From: Couchioplanes caeruleus
GTDB lineage: Bacteria; Actinomycetota; Actinomycetes; Mycobacteriales; Micromonosporaceae
NCBI RefSeq assembly: GCF_003751945.1
Contig: NZ_RJKL01000001.1
Span: forward strand, 3,534,001 to 3,598,000
DNA: 64,000 nucleotides
Direction: 5' to 3'
Positions 52,699 to 60,800 of this stretch are shown here, in pieces (position 1 is the stretch's first letter; every line of letters begins with the position of its first letter). A program made the position numbers and the translations under genes. The notes beneath the pieces are model-generated. The model ran no database searches and was not told the DNA's origin. It worked only from the letters and a program-made list of their open reading frames with translations.

Positions 52699-53490
52699 AT
52701 GTCGCAGGTGAGAGTGCTGTTCGACGATGAGGTGCCGGTCCATTACGGGTTCATCTGGGTGTCCGCCTCGGAAGAGGACCTGCCAGATCTGATGGAGACC
52801 CGGGCGGGTCAACGCAACGGGCTCTGCGGCGCGGCCGTGCCGGGCGTGTTGTCGCTGGTGACCGGGCTGCACACCGGCCGGGTGCCGTTGACGGTGCAGT
52901 GGCACGACACCGCCCCGAAACTCGACCCAGTCTGGGAAGACGTGGTGGAGGTGTCCTTCACCGCCGAGCAGTGCGACCTGGGGCTCTCCTCATTTCAGGA
53001 CGGCTTCGACCTGACCCTGCCCGCGGCGGGCAGCCTGCGGGCGCGGTTCTGCGGGACCGGCATGGATGCCGCCCACGAGCAGGACACCTTGATGGGCGAG
53101 CCCACGATCGACCGGTACCTGCTAGCCCTATGGCCCGCCGCACCGGCTCCCGACGAGGTCGTGCGTCAGACCAGCGCGATCGCGGCGTACTGGCATCAGT
53201 CGGCGCAGGACCTGCCACTACCCACTGCCGAGGAACGCGGCGCTCAAGCCTCAGTTGAAGCCGAGCAGTAGCGCCCCGCCGACGAGCAGATCCTCGCCGA
53301 GCACGAGAAGCACGAGTGGGGTGGACGCCCGCCAAGTCCTCGGCTGCGGCAGCTCGGCGGCAACTTGCTGGGGGTAGCGCAGTCTCAGCGGGACCTGCTC
53401 GACATGTTCGAAGCCCTCGGCCCGCACACCCAACGCGCTGCCGCCCGGTGGCTTACCGGGAGCCTCACCTCGTCCCGCAACCCACCCCAG
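52699..53490 (+). pseudogene. Actinobacterial hypothetical protein with in-frame amber and lost 3' end
   Basis: From the ATG at 52699 (GAGGAG 5 nt upstream) 190 codons run to a TAG at 53269-53271 ('MSQVRVLFDDEVPVHYGFIW' to 'GAQASVEAEQ'). In the same frame after the TAG the protein-like sequence continues: 'ADEQILAEHEKHEWGGRPPS', 'RLRQLGGNLLGVAQSQRDLL' and 'ALGPHTQRAAARWLTG'. The TAG therefore interrupts a longer gene of about 260 codons, and the frame becomes antisense to the orphan toxin tip near 53470-53490. If the TAG is a true end, a shortened 190-residue protein could still be made. No function is recognised. Confidence 0.65.
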
Positions 53491-53710
53491 GACCGCCGTT
53501 CAGCTGGGCGAAGTCAGTTGGAAAACGCTCACTATTCTGGAACTGCGCCTCCGCGTCGGCCGGCAAGACACCCTTCTTGGGATTGTACGGGTTCGGTCCA
53601 CCATGTGGATCATGGTGTCCAGGGTTCTCATAGCCGGGGATACAACCGCCCGGCCCTGTGTTGCGCATCAGGACCGGCGTATTGCCTGCGAGCACATAGT
53701 ATGCGTGGAG
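53465..53710 (-). pseudogene. Orphan HINT-toxin tip 1, truncated
   Basis: On the minus strand the frame opens at 'LHAYYVLAGNTPVLMRN', the last strand of a HINT domain, with no HINT in front. The tip reads 'GYENPGHHDPHGGPNPYNPK' and 'GVLPADAEAQFQNSERF', which resembles a known C-terminal polymorphic-toxin domain type (LPxDAE motif). It then runs into antisense sequence of the neighbouring gene and stops at 53465. It lacks a start and the end of the toxin domain, so it is a stored or decayed cassette and not a working gene. Confidence 0.75.
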
Positions 53711-53850
53711 GCACTACGGAGGCTGGTGCGTGCGCATGGATGGATCATGCCAAAGACCAGGTGTTTCGTATGGCTTCGGCGCGTCACGTATCGACAGGCA
53801 GAGATGTTGACCGCAACGCTGACCGCAACCTTGGCGGAACGCTCCCGGCG
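53711..53850. repeat. Cassette-junction repeat, copy 1 (matches 55169-55310)
   Basis: The DNA just upstream of orphan tip 1 (in minus orientation) resembles that upstream of orphan tip 2: both carry GCATGGAT, GATCATGCCA, AGACCAGGTGTTTC and, at 53807-53830, TTGACCGCAACGCTGACCGC followed by AACC. The similarity starts at the same HINT codon in both, marking one recombination point. Confidence 0.75.
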
Positions 53851-53879
53851 AGCCGCCCTCACACGTCGACGGTCATCAT

Positions 53880-54315
53880 TGCCAGCCGATCCTCGCAAGG
53901 CCGACCCTTTCGCCCGCGCGGACCCGACTCACCACGGACCGGCACAAGGCCACGACGATCGCTGAGCAGCTGAGCGCCGTAGCCGGTTCCGGCGATCGAC
54001 GCCGCACCGCTACGCGGTACGCCACCAGATGACCACACACCGCAAGGCGGCCGGCAGCATGGCCGACATTCCATTGAGATATGTACATCTAATGCGAGCG
54101 TATGACATCAACCCTGACCGCAACCCAGTCGACCACCCACGCCCGGCAATGCGCCGCGGAAACGCTTTCTTGCGGAGCGTAACGGCGCCGCAGTTTCCGA
54201 CTGGAAGAGTCCGAGCTATATTCACGCCCCCCCCCGAACTGATTCACATGCCGAAATCTATAAAGGAAGCCATAAGCCAGGGGGAGTCTAGCGCCTCCGG
54301 ATCGACTCCGGCTTC
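53880..54315. repeat. Cassette spacer, copy A (matches 63370-63810)
   Basis: About 430 bp here match 63370-63810 in the same orientation: shared blocks include CGGCGATCGACGCCGCACCG, CATCTAATGCGA, CATCAACCCTGACCGCAACC and CAGTCGACCACCCACGCCCG. The end nearest 54315 is the 3' end of an immunity-like gene. No intact gene lies between. Confidence 0.8.
54244..54315 (-). pseudogene. 3' remnant of an immunity-like gene
   Basis: The last 23 codons on the minus strand read 'EAGVDPEALDSPWLMASF' then 'IDFGM' and TGA. The gene at the right edge of the window has 'EAGVDPEALDAPWHSDFPL' at the same relative place, so this is a leftover tail of that family. Confidence 0.75.
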
Positions 54316-54354
54316 ACGCAAGCTATCTCCGGGCAGAGGCTTGCGCTTGCGAAT

Positions 54355-54744
54355 CTAATTTTTGGACACGGTAGAAATTCCGCCTAGAGCGAGCGCGAAG
54401 ACGTTTGCTAGAGCCTCTCTCACATCCGGATCTCTATCTATACGCGCCAACGATCCAAACCTCACCGGAGAAATGTCGATAGTCGCAACTCCACCGCGAC
54501 CATCCCCGCTCGCCACAGAGAAAAGGACAGCGCATCGGTAAGCACGTATCTGACCGCCTCTCGCCTCCCGCATCAGAGGCGACACCAGAACACTTCCTTC
54601 CTCCACCTGGGCACGAAGGGCTTCGAGCGACGTCCACCTGGTGGCGAAGCCGCTGTCCTCCGCGTCCCGTTGGATTTCCAGCAATGACTCAAAGCTGACT
54701 TGGCATACACGAAAATCCGGGTCTTGTTGTCTAACTATGGACAT
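54355..54744 (-). CDS. Putative immunity protein for orphan toxin 2
   Basis: A 129-residue soluble protein starting at 54744 ('MSIVRQQDPDFRVCQVSFES'), with moderate GC unlike the core genes. It contains 'SLEALRAQVEEGSVLVSPLM' and ends 'FALALGGISTVSKN'. It lies 88 bp downstream of orphan toxin tip 2 on the same strand, the usual immunity position. No family is recognised. It appears intact although its toxin has lost its delivery part. Confidence 0.65.
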   Translation of the reverse strand: MSIVRQQDPDFRVCQVSFESLLEIQRDAEDSGFATRWTSLEALRAQVEEGSVLVSPLMREARGGQIRAYRCAVLFSVASGDGRGGVATIDISPVRFGSLARIDRDPDVREALANVFALALGGISTVSKN

Positions 54745-54832
54745 CAGACTTACGAATCCTCTCGTTCACAAGCTTCGACGATGCCCTCCGGAAGAGGATT
54801 CCACGGACGGGGCCAGATAGCTCTACTCCGGT

Positions 54833-55168
54833 TTAGTCACACGAGCATGGGTGACGTTGAATTGTAATCGGCGCGTTGGGGTCGAGGCGGCCATCTTTCA
54901 CACGGTTGACCACCTCATCCACCCGGTGATGTCCGCCAAGAATGCGCCCGTCTCGCGACACTAGGATCCCGTCACCATGTTCAGCTTTGTTAATTCCGCC
55001 CAGAAGATCGTCATTGTCGAGCATTTCGTGATACCACTGTGAAGCGGGGTCGCGAGTCGACTGGCCGGGAGTATACCTACCTTCAAGGTCCCCTGCCTTA
55101 ATCGTTTCGCCGCAGTTGTGCACCAGGACCGGTGTTGTGCCGGCGAGCACATAGTACGTGTGGAGGTG
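54833..55168 (-). pseudogene. Orphan HINT-toxin tip 2, ParB-like
   Basis: On the minus strand the frame opens at 'HLHTYYVLAGTTPVLVHN', the end of a HINT domain, just after a stop codon. The tip of about 95 residues reads 'YTPGQSTRDPASQWYHEMLD' and 'DGRILGGHHRVDEVVNRVKD', where G-G-H-H-R resembles the DGxHR box of ParB-like nuclease domains. It ends with 'RHPCSCD' at 54833. The toxin domain looks complete but has no start codon, signal or ALF part. A GTG at 55150 could serve as start. Confidence 0.75.
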
Positions 55169-55310
55169 CTACGGCGGTCGAGGCAAGCGCATGGATGCGA
55201 TCATGCCAGAGACCAGGTGTTTCTTGCGGTCCCAATTCCCAGCGCATCGACAGTTAAGGATCTTGACCGCAACGCTGACCGCAACCTGGGTGGAACGTTT
55301 ACGCAAAGCA
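55169..55310. repeat. Cassette-junction repeat, copy 2 (matches 53711-53850)
   Basis: Second copy of the sequence that precedes an orphan HINT tip, including TTGACCGCAACGCTGACCGC and AACC at 55263-55286. Similarity to copy 1 fades beyond about 55340. Confidence 0.75.
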
Positions 55311-55711
55311 CGAGCTTGCATCGATGGCAGTCGTGTTCTGGTAGACGGGCTGGGCTGCGATTGGTGACGCCAGGGTGCCCGGACCGAGCGGCCGTTAACC
55401 CCTTCGTCCGAAGGCCCACATGCGTGCGACGCGGCGTCTGCGCTAGGAAGGTTGGGTGTGCTCTGTCCGTGAGGCACCGTGGCGAAACAGCGTCGCCGTT
55501 GTTCCCCGTCACCTGCGATTTGCTTCGGCCCAATCAGCTCGAACGGTGAACGGGCGGCGGATCGCGGGAGGCGGCGCGTGGCTGCGGCTCACTCACTGGT
55601 GGTGGGTAGAGGGTCGGACGTCGCTCGGCTTCTTACAGGAACGTGAACGTGTCATGAGACGGACAACAAGTGAGCCGGCTTCGGACCCCTGACGATTGTG
55701 GGCGTAACGCG
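55311..55711. other. Non-coding region at the left of the IS5 pair
   Basis: No gene is supported on either strand. It may be the outer end of the integrative element at 57.9-63.3 kb, because it lies between the split spacer and the IS5 pair. Confidence 0.4.
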
Positions 55712-55763
55712 ATGCGCCCCGCCGTGGCGGAAGCCGACCGGCGGGGCGCATGAGAAATTCTTA
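55712..55763. terminator. Hairpin left of the first IS5-family element
   Basis: ATGCGCCCCGCCG (55712-55724) pairs perfectly with CGGCGGGGCGCAT (55739-55751), followed by GAGAAATTCTTA. No gene ends immediately before it. Confidence 0.55.
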
Positions 55764-56789
55764 GTGCCCGTCTGGAAACCGTTTCAGGGTCGGTGATGGC
55801 GTGCCAGGCGGCGGCTCATGATGATGATCATTGACCATTGCACGATCGCGGCGTGATGTTCGGGTAGGCGTTCGTAGTCACGTACGGTGCGTCGGCATCG
55901 GCTGATCCAGGACAGAGTCCGTTCCACCACCCAGCGCCGGGGTAGAACGTGGAAGCCGAACTGTCCGGCGAATTTCGCGACGATCGTGACGGTGACGCCG
56001 AGTGCGGCGGCGAAGTCGACCAGCGTGCCGCTGTAGCCACTGTCGGCCCAGGTCATCGTCACCTTTCGGCAGACGGTGTGTACGGCCCAGAGCAGGACGC
56101 GGCCGGCTTGGCGGTCCTGCACCGAGGCGGCGCTGACCGCGACGACGAGCAGCAGCCCGATGGTGTCCACGGCGATGTGGCGTTTACGGCCGTTGACCCT
56201 CTTGCCGGCGTCGTAGCCGCGGCTGGCCCGGGCGACGGTCTCGGCCGCGCGCACCGACTGTGAGTCGATGATGGCTGCGCTCGGCTCGGGTTCGCGGCCG
56301 GCTGCGGTGCGGACCTGGTCGCGCAGGGTGTTGTGCAGGCGGTTGACGGTGCCGTCGGTGCTCCAGCGGGCGTGGTAGTCGTAGACGGTCTGCCAGGGCG
56401 GGAAATCGGCGGGTAAGGCCCGCCAGACGCAGCCGTTGTGGGCGAGGTAGCGGATCGCGTCGACGATGTCGCGGCGTGAATGCACCGGCCGGCGCCCGCC
56501 GCGACGGCTCGGCTGTCCAGCCGGGATCAGCGGGGCGATGACCTGCCATTCCGCGTCGCTGGTGTCCGACGGATAAAGACGGGCACGGTTGCTTGGCAGG
56601 TGATCGGCGGACACGACAGAGGCGGTGGATGCGCCGGCGCCACCGACCAGGTAGAAAGTCATACAGGGCCTTGAGGGATCGAGCGTGTTTGGTGTGGTTA
56701 CCTGCGCTTCTACCTCAAGGCCCTACCCATGTCATTCAGACGCGCCGCACCGCCTACCCATCGACAGACCCAAGTTTCCAGACGGGCAC
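55764..56789 (-). mobile_element. IS5-family insertion sequence A
   Basis: A 1026-bp element with perfect 16-bp inverted repeats (GTGCCCGTCTGGAAAC at 55764-55779 and its complement at 56774-56789), flanked by TTA on both sides (55761-55763 and 56790-56792), a 3-bp target duplication. It carries one transposase gene. Confidence 0.9.
55784..56662 (-). CDS. IS5-family transposase (element A)
   Basis: A 292-residue transposase. It has 'SDTSDAEWQVIAPLIPAGQP' at the N-terminus, 'VWRALPADFPPWQTVYDYHA', then 'AAIIDSQSVRAAETV' (first Asp), 'VTMTWADSGYSGTLV' (second Asp) and 'WVVERTLSWISRCRRTVRDY' (Glu), the DDE pattern of IS5. The start codon at 56662 gives a slightly long N-terminus; an internal start is possible. 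Confidence 0.92.
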   Translation of the reverse strand: MTFYLVGGAGASTASVVSADHLPSNRARLYPSDTSDAEWQVIAPLIPAGQPSRRGGRRPVHSRRDIVDAIRYLAHNGCVWRALPADFPPWQTVYDYHARWSTDGTVNRLHNTLRDQVRTAAGREPEPSAAIIDSQSVRAAETVARASRGYDAGKRVNGRKRHIAVDTIGLLLVVAVSAASVQDRQAGRVLLWAVHTVCRKVTMTWADSGYSGTLVDFAAALGVTVTIVAKFAGQFGFHVLPRRWVVERTLSWISRCRRTVRDYERLPEHHAAIVQWSMIIIMSRRLARHHRP

Positions 56790-56792
56790 TTA

Positions 56793-57899
56793 CTGGACGT
56801 TTTGTTGGCATTGATGGTGCTAAAGAACGGTTAACAGCAGGCGATGGCAGTACCCGCCTGGCCGATCTAACCGAATAACGCAGTATCAGGTGCTTCAGAT
56901 CTGTGAGGGTCCGCGGCTTTTCGTCCCTCGATCATGTTTCATTGACTTCCACCTCGGAATCGGCGGACATGGTGTCCTCACCGCACGACTCCACCACCGT
57001 AATCCACTGCTATGACCGAACGTCGCGCATACCCGTCCGACCTGTCCGACGCCCGCTGGGCCTTGATCGCGCCCCGGCTGACCGCGTGGCGTCAGGCCCG
57101 CACCGACGCCCGCACCGCGATCGGCATCAAAGGCCGCACCCCCAGCCACGACCTGCGGGAGATTTTCAACGCCATCCTCTACGTCAACCGCACCGGCATT
57201 GCCTGGCGTTACCTCCCGCACGACTTCCCTCCACACGCGACGGTCTACGGCTACTTCGCCCTATGGAGTAAGGAAGGGATCTTCACCGCCCTCAACTACA
57301 ACCTCACCGGACTCGTCCGTGACCACCACGGCCGATCCGCCGAACCCACCGCATCGATCATGGACACCCAGAGCGTCAAGACCTCCACCAACGTGCCGCT
57401 CAAGACCCAGGGCATCGACGCCGGCAAAAAGATCGCCGGCCGTAAACGCGGCATCATCACCGACACCCTCGGCCTGCTGCTCGCCGTGATCGTCACCGCC
57501 GCCAGCGTCAGCGACAACGTGATCGGCAACGATCTGCTCGACCAGGCCACCGCCACCCACTCCGCCCTGACCAAGACCTGGGTCGATGCCGGCTTCAAAG
57601 TCAAAACCGTCGAACACGGCGCCAGTCTCGACATCGACGTCGAGATCGTCAACAAAGAACCGCAGGTCAAAGGCTTCAACGTGGTCAAACGACGCTGGGT
57701 CGTCGAGCGCACCATTGGCTGGCTCATGCACCACCGCCGCCTGGTGCGCGACTACGAAACCCGGCCCAGCAACTCCGAAGCCATGATCACCCTTGCCATG
57801 ATCGACAACCTCGCTCGCCGAATCACCGGCGAAACCACCCCAACCTGGCGAGACCCTCAAATTACATAACACCACAAAATACGTTAATCAGACGTCCTC
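56793..57899 (+). mobile_element. IS5-family insertion sequence B
   Basis: An element of about 1107 bp bounded by TTA at 56790-56792 and 57900-57902. Its ends share GGACGT next to the target (GGACGTTTTGTT at left, ACGTCC at right) but the inverted repeats are imperfect. It abuts element A, using the same TTA, and its right TTA forms the stop codon of the integrase on the minus strand. Confidence 0.8.
57012..57869 (+). CDS. IS5-family transposase (element B)
   Basis: A 285-residue transposase, only distantly related to element A's. It has 'SDLSDARWALIAPRLTAWRQ', 'IAWRYLPHDFPPHATVYGYF', 'ASIMDTQSVKTSTNV' (Asp), 'LTKTWVDAGFKVKTV' (Asp) and 'RRWVVERTIGWLMHHRRLVR' (Glu). It looks intact. Confidence 0.92.
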   Translation: MTERRAYPSDLSDARWALIAPRLTAWRQARTDARTAIGIKGRTPSHDLREIFNAILYVNRTGIAWRYLPHDFPPHATVYGYFALWSKEGIFTALNYNLTGLVRDHHGRSAEPTASIMDTQSVKTSTNVPLKTQGIDAGKKIAGRKRGIITDTLGLLLAVIVTAASVSDNVIGNDLLDQATATHSALTKTWVDAGFKVKTVEHGASLDIDVEIVNKEPQVKGFNVVKRRWVVERTIGWLMHHRRLVRDYETRPSNSEAMITLAMIDNLARRITGETTPTWRDPQIT

Positions 57900-59165
57900 T
57901 TAGAGTTGTTCGTTCGGGGACGGTTCTTCCGGATGCTCCTGATCATCCGGTGCTTGGAGGGCGTCACCGATGGATTCGATGGCGTGGCGCTGGAGTCGAA
58001 GCCGAACGTGGGAGTAGATGTCGGCGGTGGTGTGGATCTGCGCGTGGCCGAGTAGGTCCTTGATGGTCACCAGGTCGACGCCCTGTTCCAGGAGCAGCGT
58101 TGCGCAGGTGTGGCGTAGGTCGTGAAACCGGATGTGTCGCACGTCCGCTAAGTCGCAGATGTCGCGGTGGCTCCGATAGACGGTCGCAGGATCCAGGGGT
58201 CCGCCGGTGGGTGTGGTGAAGACCAGGTCGTTGTCTTGCCAGGTGGTGCCCGCCTCCCGTCGGTCGATCTGCTGGCGTTGTTGATGCCGTTTGAGGGTGG
58301 TCAGGCTGTCCCGGGGGATGACGATCCGTCTGGCTGAGCGTTCGGTCTTGACCGGCTGGAACGTTGCTCCGCCTCGGGTTCGGGCAAACGTTCGTCGAAC
58401 GTAGAGGTGCCCTTGCTTCATGTCGATGTCGCTCCACCGCAGTCCGAGGAGTTCGCCCTTACGAAGACCGGTACGGAGCGCCAGCTCGAACAAGGCTGCC
58501 TGCCGGTGGTAGGCGGCGACGAGGAGGTATTTTCGGGATTCGCCGAGGGTGAAGGGTTGAAAGTCGCTCTTCGGGGTCGGCAGCCGCACGGGTGACGCGA
58601 CGTTGCGGCCGATCAGGTCTTCGCGTACTCCGTCGGCGAGCGCCGAGGAGAGCACTGCGCGAACGTAGCGCAGGGTACCGACCGCTACGGTTTTGCGGCA
58701 GCAGTCACCGACCGCACAGCAGACGGGACCACCCTTGCGCCGTACGTCGCGCTCCTTCGCACAACACCGGCAGGCGACGGCAATCTCGTTGAGGAACGCC
58801 CGGACCTGGGAGACGGTGAGGGCGCCCAGTCGGCGGTGTCCGAGACCGGGGATCAGGAAGTCGTTGACCAAACCGGCATACGTCTCGAAGGTGGTGGCTC
58901 GGACCCGCCTCTTGGCCACGGTGTGCAGCCAGGTGGTCAGGTAATCGCCGACTGTGACGGCGGGATCCTTGGCGACGGCGGCGGTGCCGCGCACCGAGTC
59001 GGCCAGCTTCTCGATCAGCTTGTCGGAGGCTTCCTTGCGGGTATCGCCGTAGACGTAGACGCGCTTGCGGGTGCCGTCGGCGGCGTGCAGGTACCCGGCG
59101 CCGCACCATCGGCCGTCGAGGCGCTGGTAAATAGTGCCTTCTCCGTTGGCTTTCTTACCGGCCAT
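57900..59165 (-). CDS. int: Integrase of the pSAM2-like element (tyrosine recombinase)
   Basis: A 421-residue recombinase. The N-terminal arm-binding region ('GEGTIYQRLDGRWCGAGYLH') is followed by an unusual Cys-rich insertion with five CxxC-like Cys ('ACRCCAKERDVRRKGGPVCC'), possibly zinc-binding. The catalytic residues are Arg in 'LRTGLRKGELLGLRW', 'RFHDLRHTCATLLL', His in 'LLGHAQIHTTADIY' and Tyr in 'IYSHVRLRLQ'. The stop codon TAA is supplied by the TTA target repeat of IS5 element B, so the last residues may have been changed by that insertion. The start overlaps xis by 11 nt. Confidence 0.95.
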   Translation of the reverse strand: MAGKKANGEGTIYQRLDGRWCGAGYLHAADGTRKRVYVYGDTRKEASDKLIEKLADSVRGTAAVAKDPAVTVGDYLTTWLHTVAKRRVRATTFETYAGLVNDFLIPGLGHRRLGALTVSQVRAFLNEIAVACRCCAKERDVRRKGGPVCCAVGDCCRKTVAVGTLRYVRAVLSSALADGVREDLIGRNVASPVRLPTPKSDFQPFTLGESRKYLLVAAYHRQAALFELALRTGLRKGELLGLRWSDIDMKQGHLYVRRTFARTRGGATFQPVKTERSARRIVIPRDSLTTLKRHQQRQQIDRREAGTTWQDNDLVFTTPTGGPLDPATVYRSHRDICDLADVRHIRFHDLRHTCATLLLEQGVDLVTIKDLLGHAQIHTTADIYSHVRLRLQRHAIESIGDALQAPDDQEHPEEPSPNEQL

Positions 59166-59343
59166 GACGAGCCTCCTTCACCAGCGAGTCGAGGTAGCCA
59201 CTGAGCGCGGCGGCGGGAATCCGACGGCAGCGTCCGATCTGTACCGACGCGAGCCGGTGCGACCGGATGAGGTCGTAGACGCTGTGCTTGCCGAGTTGTA
59301 GCCGAGCCATCACGTCCTTGACCGTCAGCAGGTCCGGGCTCAT
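59155..59343 (-). CDS. xis: Excisionase (Xis), MerR/HTH_17-type
   Basis: A 62-residue protein with the helix-turn-helix of excisionases: 'LTVKDVMARLQLGKHSVYDL' and 'IRSHRLASVQIGRCRRIPAA'. The ATG at 59343 overlaps the rep stop codon (ATGA), and its end overlaps the integrase start, so the three genes are translated together. Xis directs the integrase to excise the element. Confidence 0.92.
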   Translation of the reverse strand: MSPDLLTVKDVMARLQLGKHSVYDLIRSHRLASVQIGRCRRIPAAALSGYLDSLVKEARHGR

Positions 59344-60800
59344 GCACGTCCCTCCCGCCCGGCGTAATGCCAGTCCTTGACCACGAACAGCGAGGTGGCC
59401 GGGTCGAGGCCGAGCCGTTGCCTGGTCTGGGCTTCGGCAAACGCGCGGCGTTCGGCCCGCAGTGCGGTGAAGCTGGTCGAGTACGTGCGGGACTTGGACA
59501 AGAAGTGTCCTCGGTATCCGGCCTGGTGAGCCCACCGGCGGAGATTCATGGAGGCAAGCGCCGGTTGGGCGCCCAGCCGCCAAGTCGTCTCCACCAGAGT
59601 CCGGGGGTGTTCGCCTACCCGGTCCAGGTGGATGCCTGCTCGTCGGCCGGTGCCGTTGCAGCCCAGGCACAGCGCCGCCGGCCCGGTCTCCCGCTGAGGT
59701 GGAATGGACCCGTGGCCGTCGCAAGCGCGGCAGCACAGCGGGGCGATGGTCACGCCAGCAGTCTCCGCGGCCTTGGTGGCGTACTTGGCGACATAGCGCG
59801 CGACGGTCTGCTCGGACAGGTCCGCTGTTCTAGTCGTGATGCGTTGGATGTCGATCCGGCGTCCCCAGGCCAGCGCCCGAGCCTCGCAAACCCGAGTTGC
59901 CGGGGTGCCCACGCGGACCTTGCGGACGGCTGCACGGATTGCCTTGCCGAGCAGTTCAATAGTTGCCCAGGCGGGCGGCGGGGTGTGGGGGCCGTCTGGC
60001 CCGTCGAGGCGGACGATGGCATGGAAGTGCACGACGCCTCGCGCCTGGAACTCGGCGACCTTGGCAAAGACCAGCCGGACCTGACTGCCAGCTTCCTTGC
60101 GCGTTAGGCGGGCCAGCGCGGCGAGGCTGCGGCGCGTTGCGGTGGTGAATTCGGCCCACAGCCGTCCGGCGTGCGCGTTGAACAGGACCTGACCGGCGTA
60201 GTCGTAGCTGGTCAAGTCGAGCGGTGTGCCGATGACTGGATCACCGGTTGGGTGCCCGGCTCCGCAGGTGCCGGGGTGGCAGCGGCGCGGGATGCCTCGG
60301 CGGTTGGGGCCGAGGTGCACCTTGCCGAATGAGGGCGCAGTCAAGGTGATGAACAGGCGCGGGTGTGCTCCCACCTGCTCGGGTGTGTCTTTTCCGCCGC
60401 GCAGCCCGGCGGCGAAAAGGTGGTAGGCGTCGAGCTTGTACAGCGCCGAACAGGCTGGGCAAATAGAAGCGCGCCGGTTGCGGCATCGCAGCGCGAGCGT
60501 CCGGCCGGGTAGCTCGGAGGCGGTGACGTGTTCGACGATGCGGCCGGTGCCGGACTCGACCAGGAGATGAGTGCCGGCCAGGCGAAGGGGCCGGCTGCAT
60601 TGCCCGCCCCGGTGGCGAAGCTGGACATGATCGGTGACTCGCAGCAACGCACTCGGGTCGGTGTTCGGGGTGAGGGGTGTCATGATGGCGGTGTTTCCTT
60701 CGCCTACAGGGTGGAGGGGAACAGGCCCCTGGAAGCGCGACGGAGTGTTCTTGGCGGAATAGGTCGTCGCTGCTTCCCGGGGCATCTTCTTCGCGGTCAC
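59340..60800 (-). CDS. Rolling-circle replication initiator (RepSA-like)
   Basis: A 486-residue Rep starting with GTG at 60800, which overlaps the tra stop (GTGA). It has the metal-binding HUH motif 'GVVHFHAIVRLDGP' and a catalytic tyrosine candidate in 'ARYVAKYATKAAE', where Y-x-x-K-Y matches the RepSA family. Two Cys-rich zinc-finger-like clusters are present ('CRNRRASICPACSALYK' and 'LCCRACDGHGSIPP'). It nicks the element's origin to start replication. An internal ATG at 60683 is an alternative start. Confidence 0.92.
   Translation of the reverse strand: MTAKKMPREAATTYSAKNTPSRFQGPVPLHPVGEGNTAIMTPLTPNTDPSALLRVTDHVQLRHRGGQCSRPLRLAGTHLLVESGTGRIVEHVTASELPGRTLALRCRNRRASICPACSALYKLDAYHLFAAGLRGGKDTPEQVGAHPRLFITLTAPSFGKVHLGPNRRGIPRRCHPGTCGAGHPTGDPVIGTPLDLTSYDYAGQVLFNAHAGRLWAEFTTATRRSLAALARLTRKEAGSQVRLVFAKVAEFQARGVVHFHAIVRLDGPDGPHTPPPAWATIELLGKAIRAAVRKVRVGTPATRVCEARALAWGRRIDIQRITTRTADLSEQTVARYVAKYATKAAETAGVTIAPLCCRACDGHGSIPPQRETGPAALCLGCNGTGRRAGIHLDRVGEHPRTLVETTWRLGAQPALASMNLRRWAHQAGYRGHFLSKSRTYSTSFTALRAERRAFAEAQTRQRLGLDPATSLFVVKDWHYAGREGRA

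Noticed and set aside
53859..54225. Short minus-strand frames that look alike in both spacer copies ('RGWSTGLRSGLMS' type)
   Set aside because: The similarity follows from DNA repeat identity; the frames have indels and stops between copies and no ribosome-binding sites.
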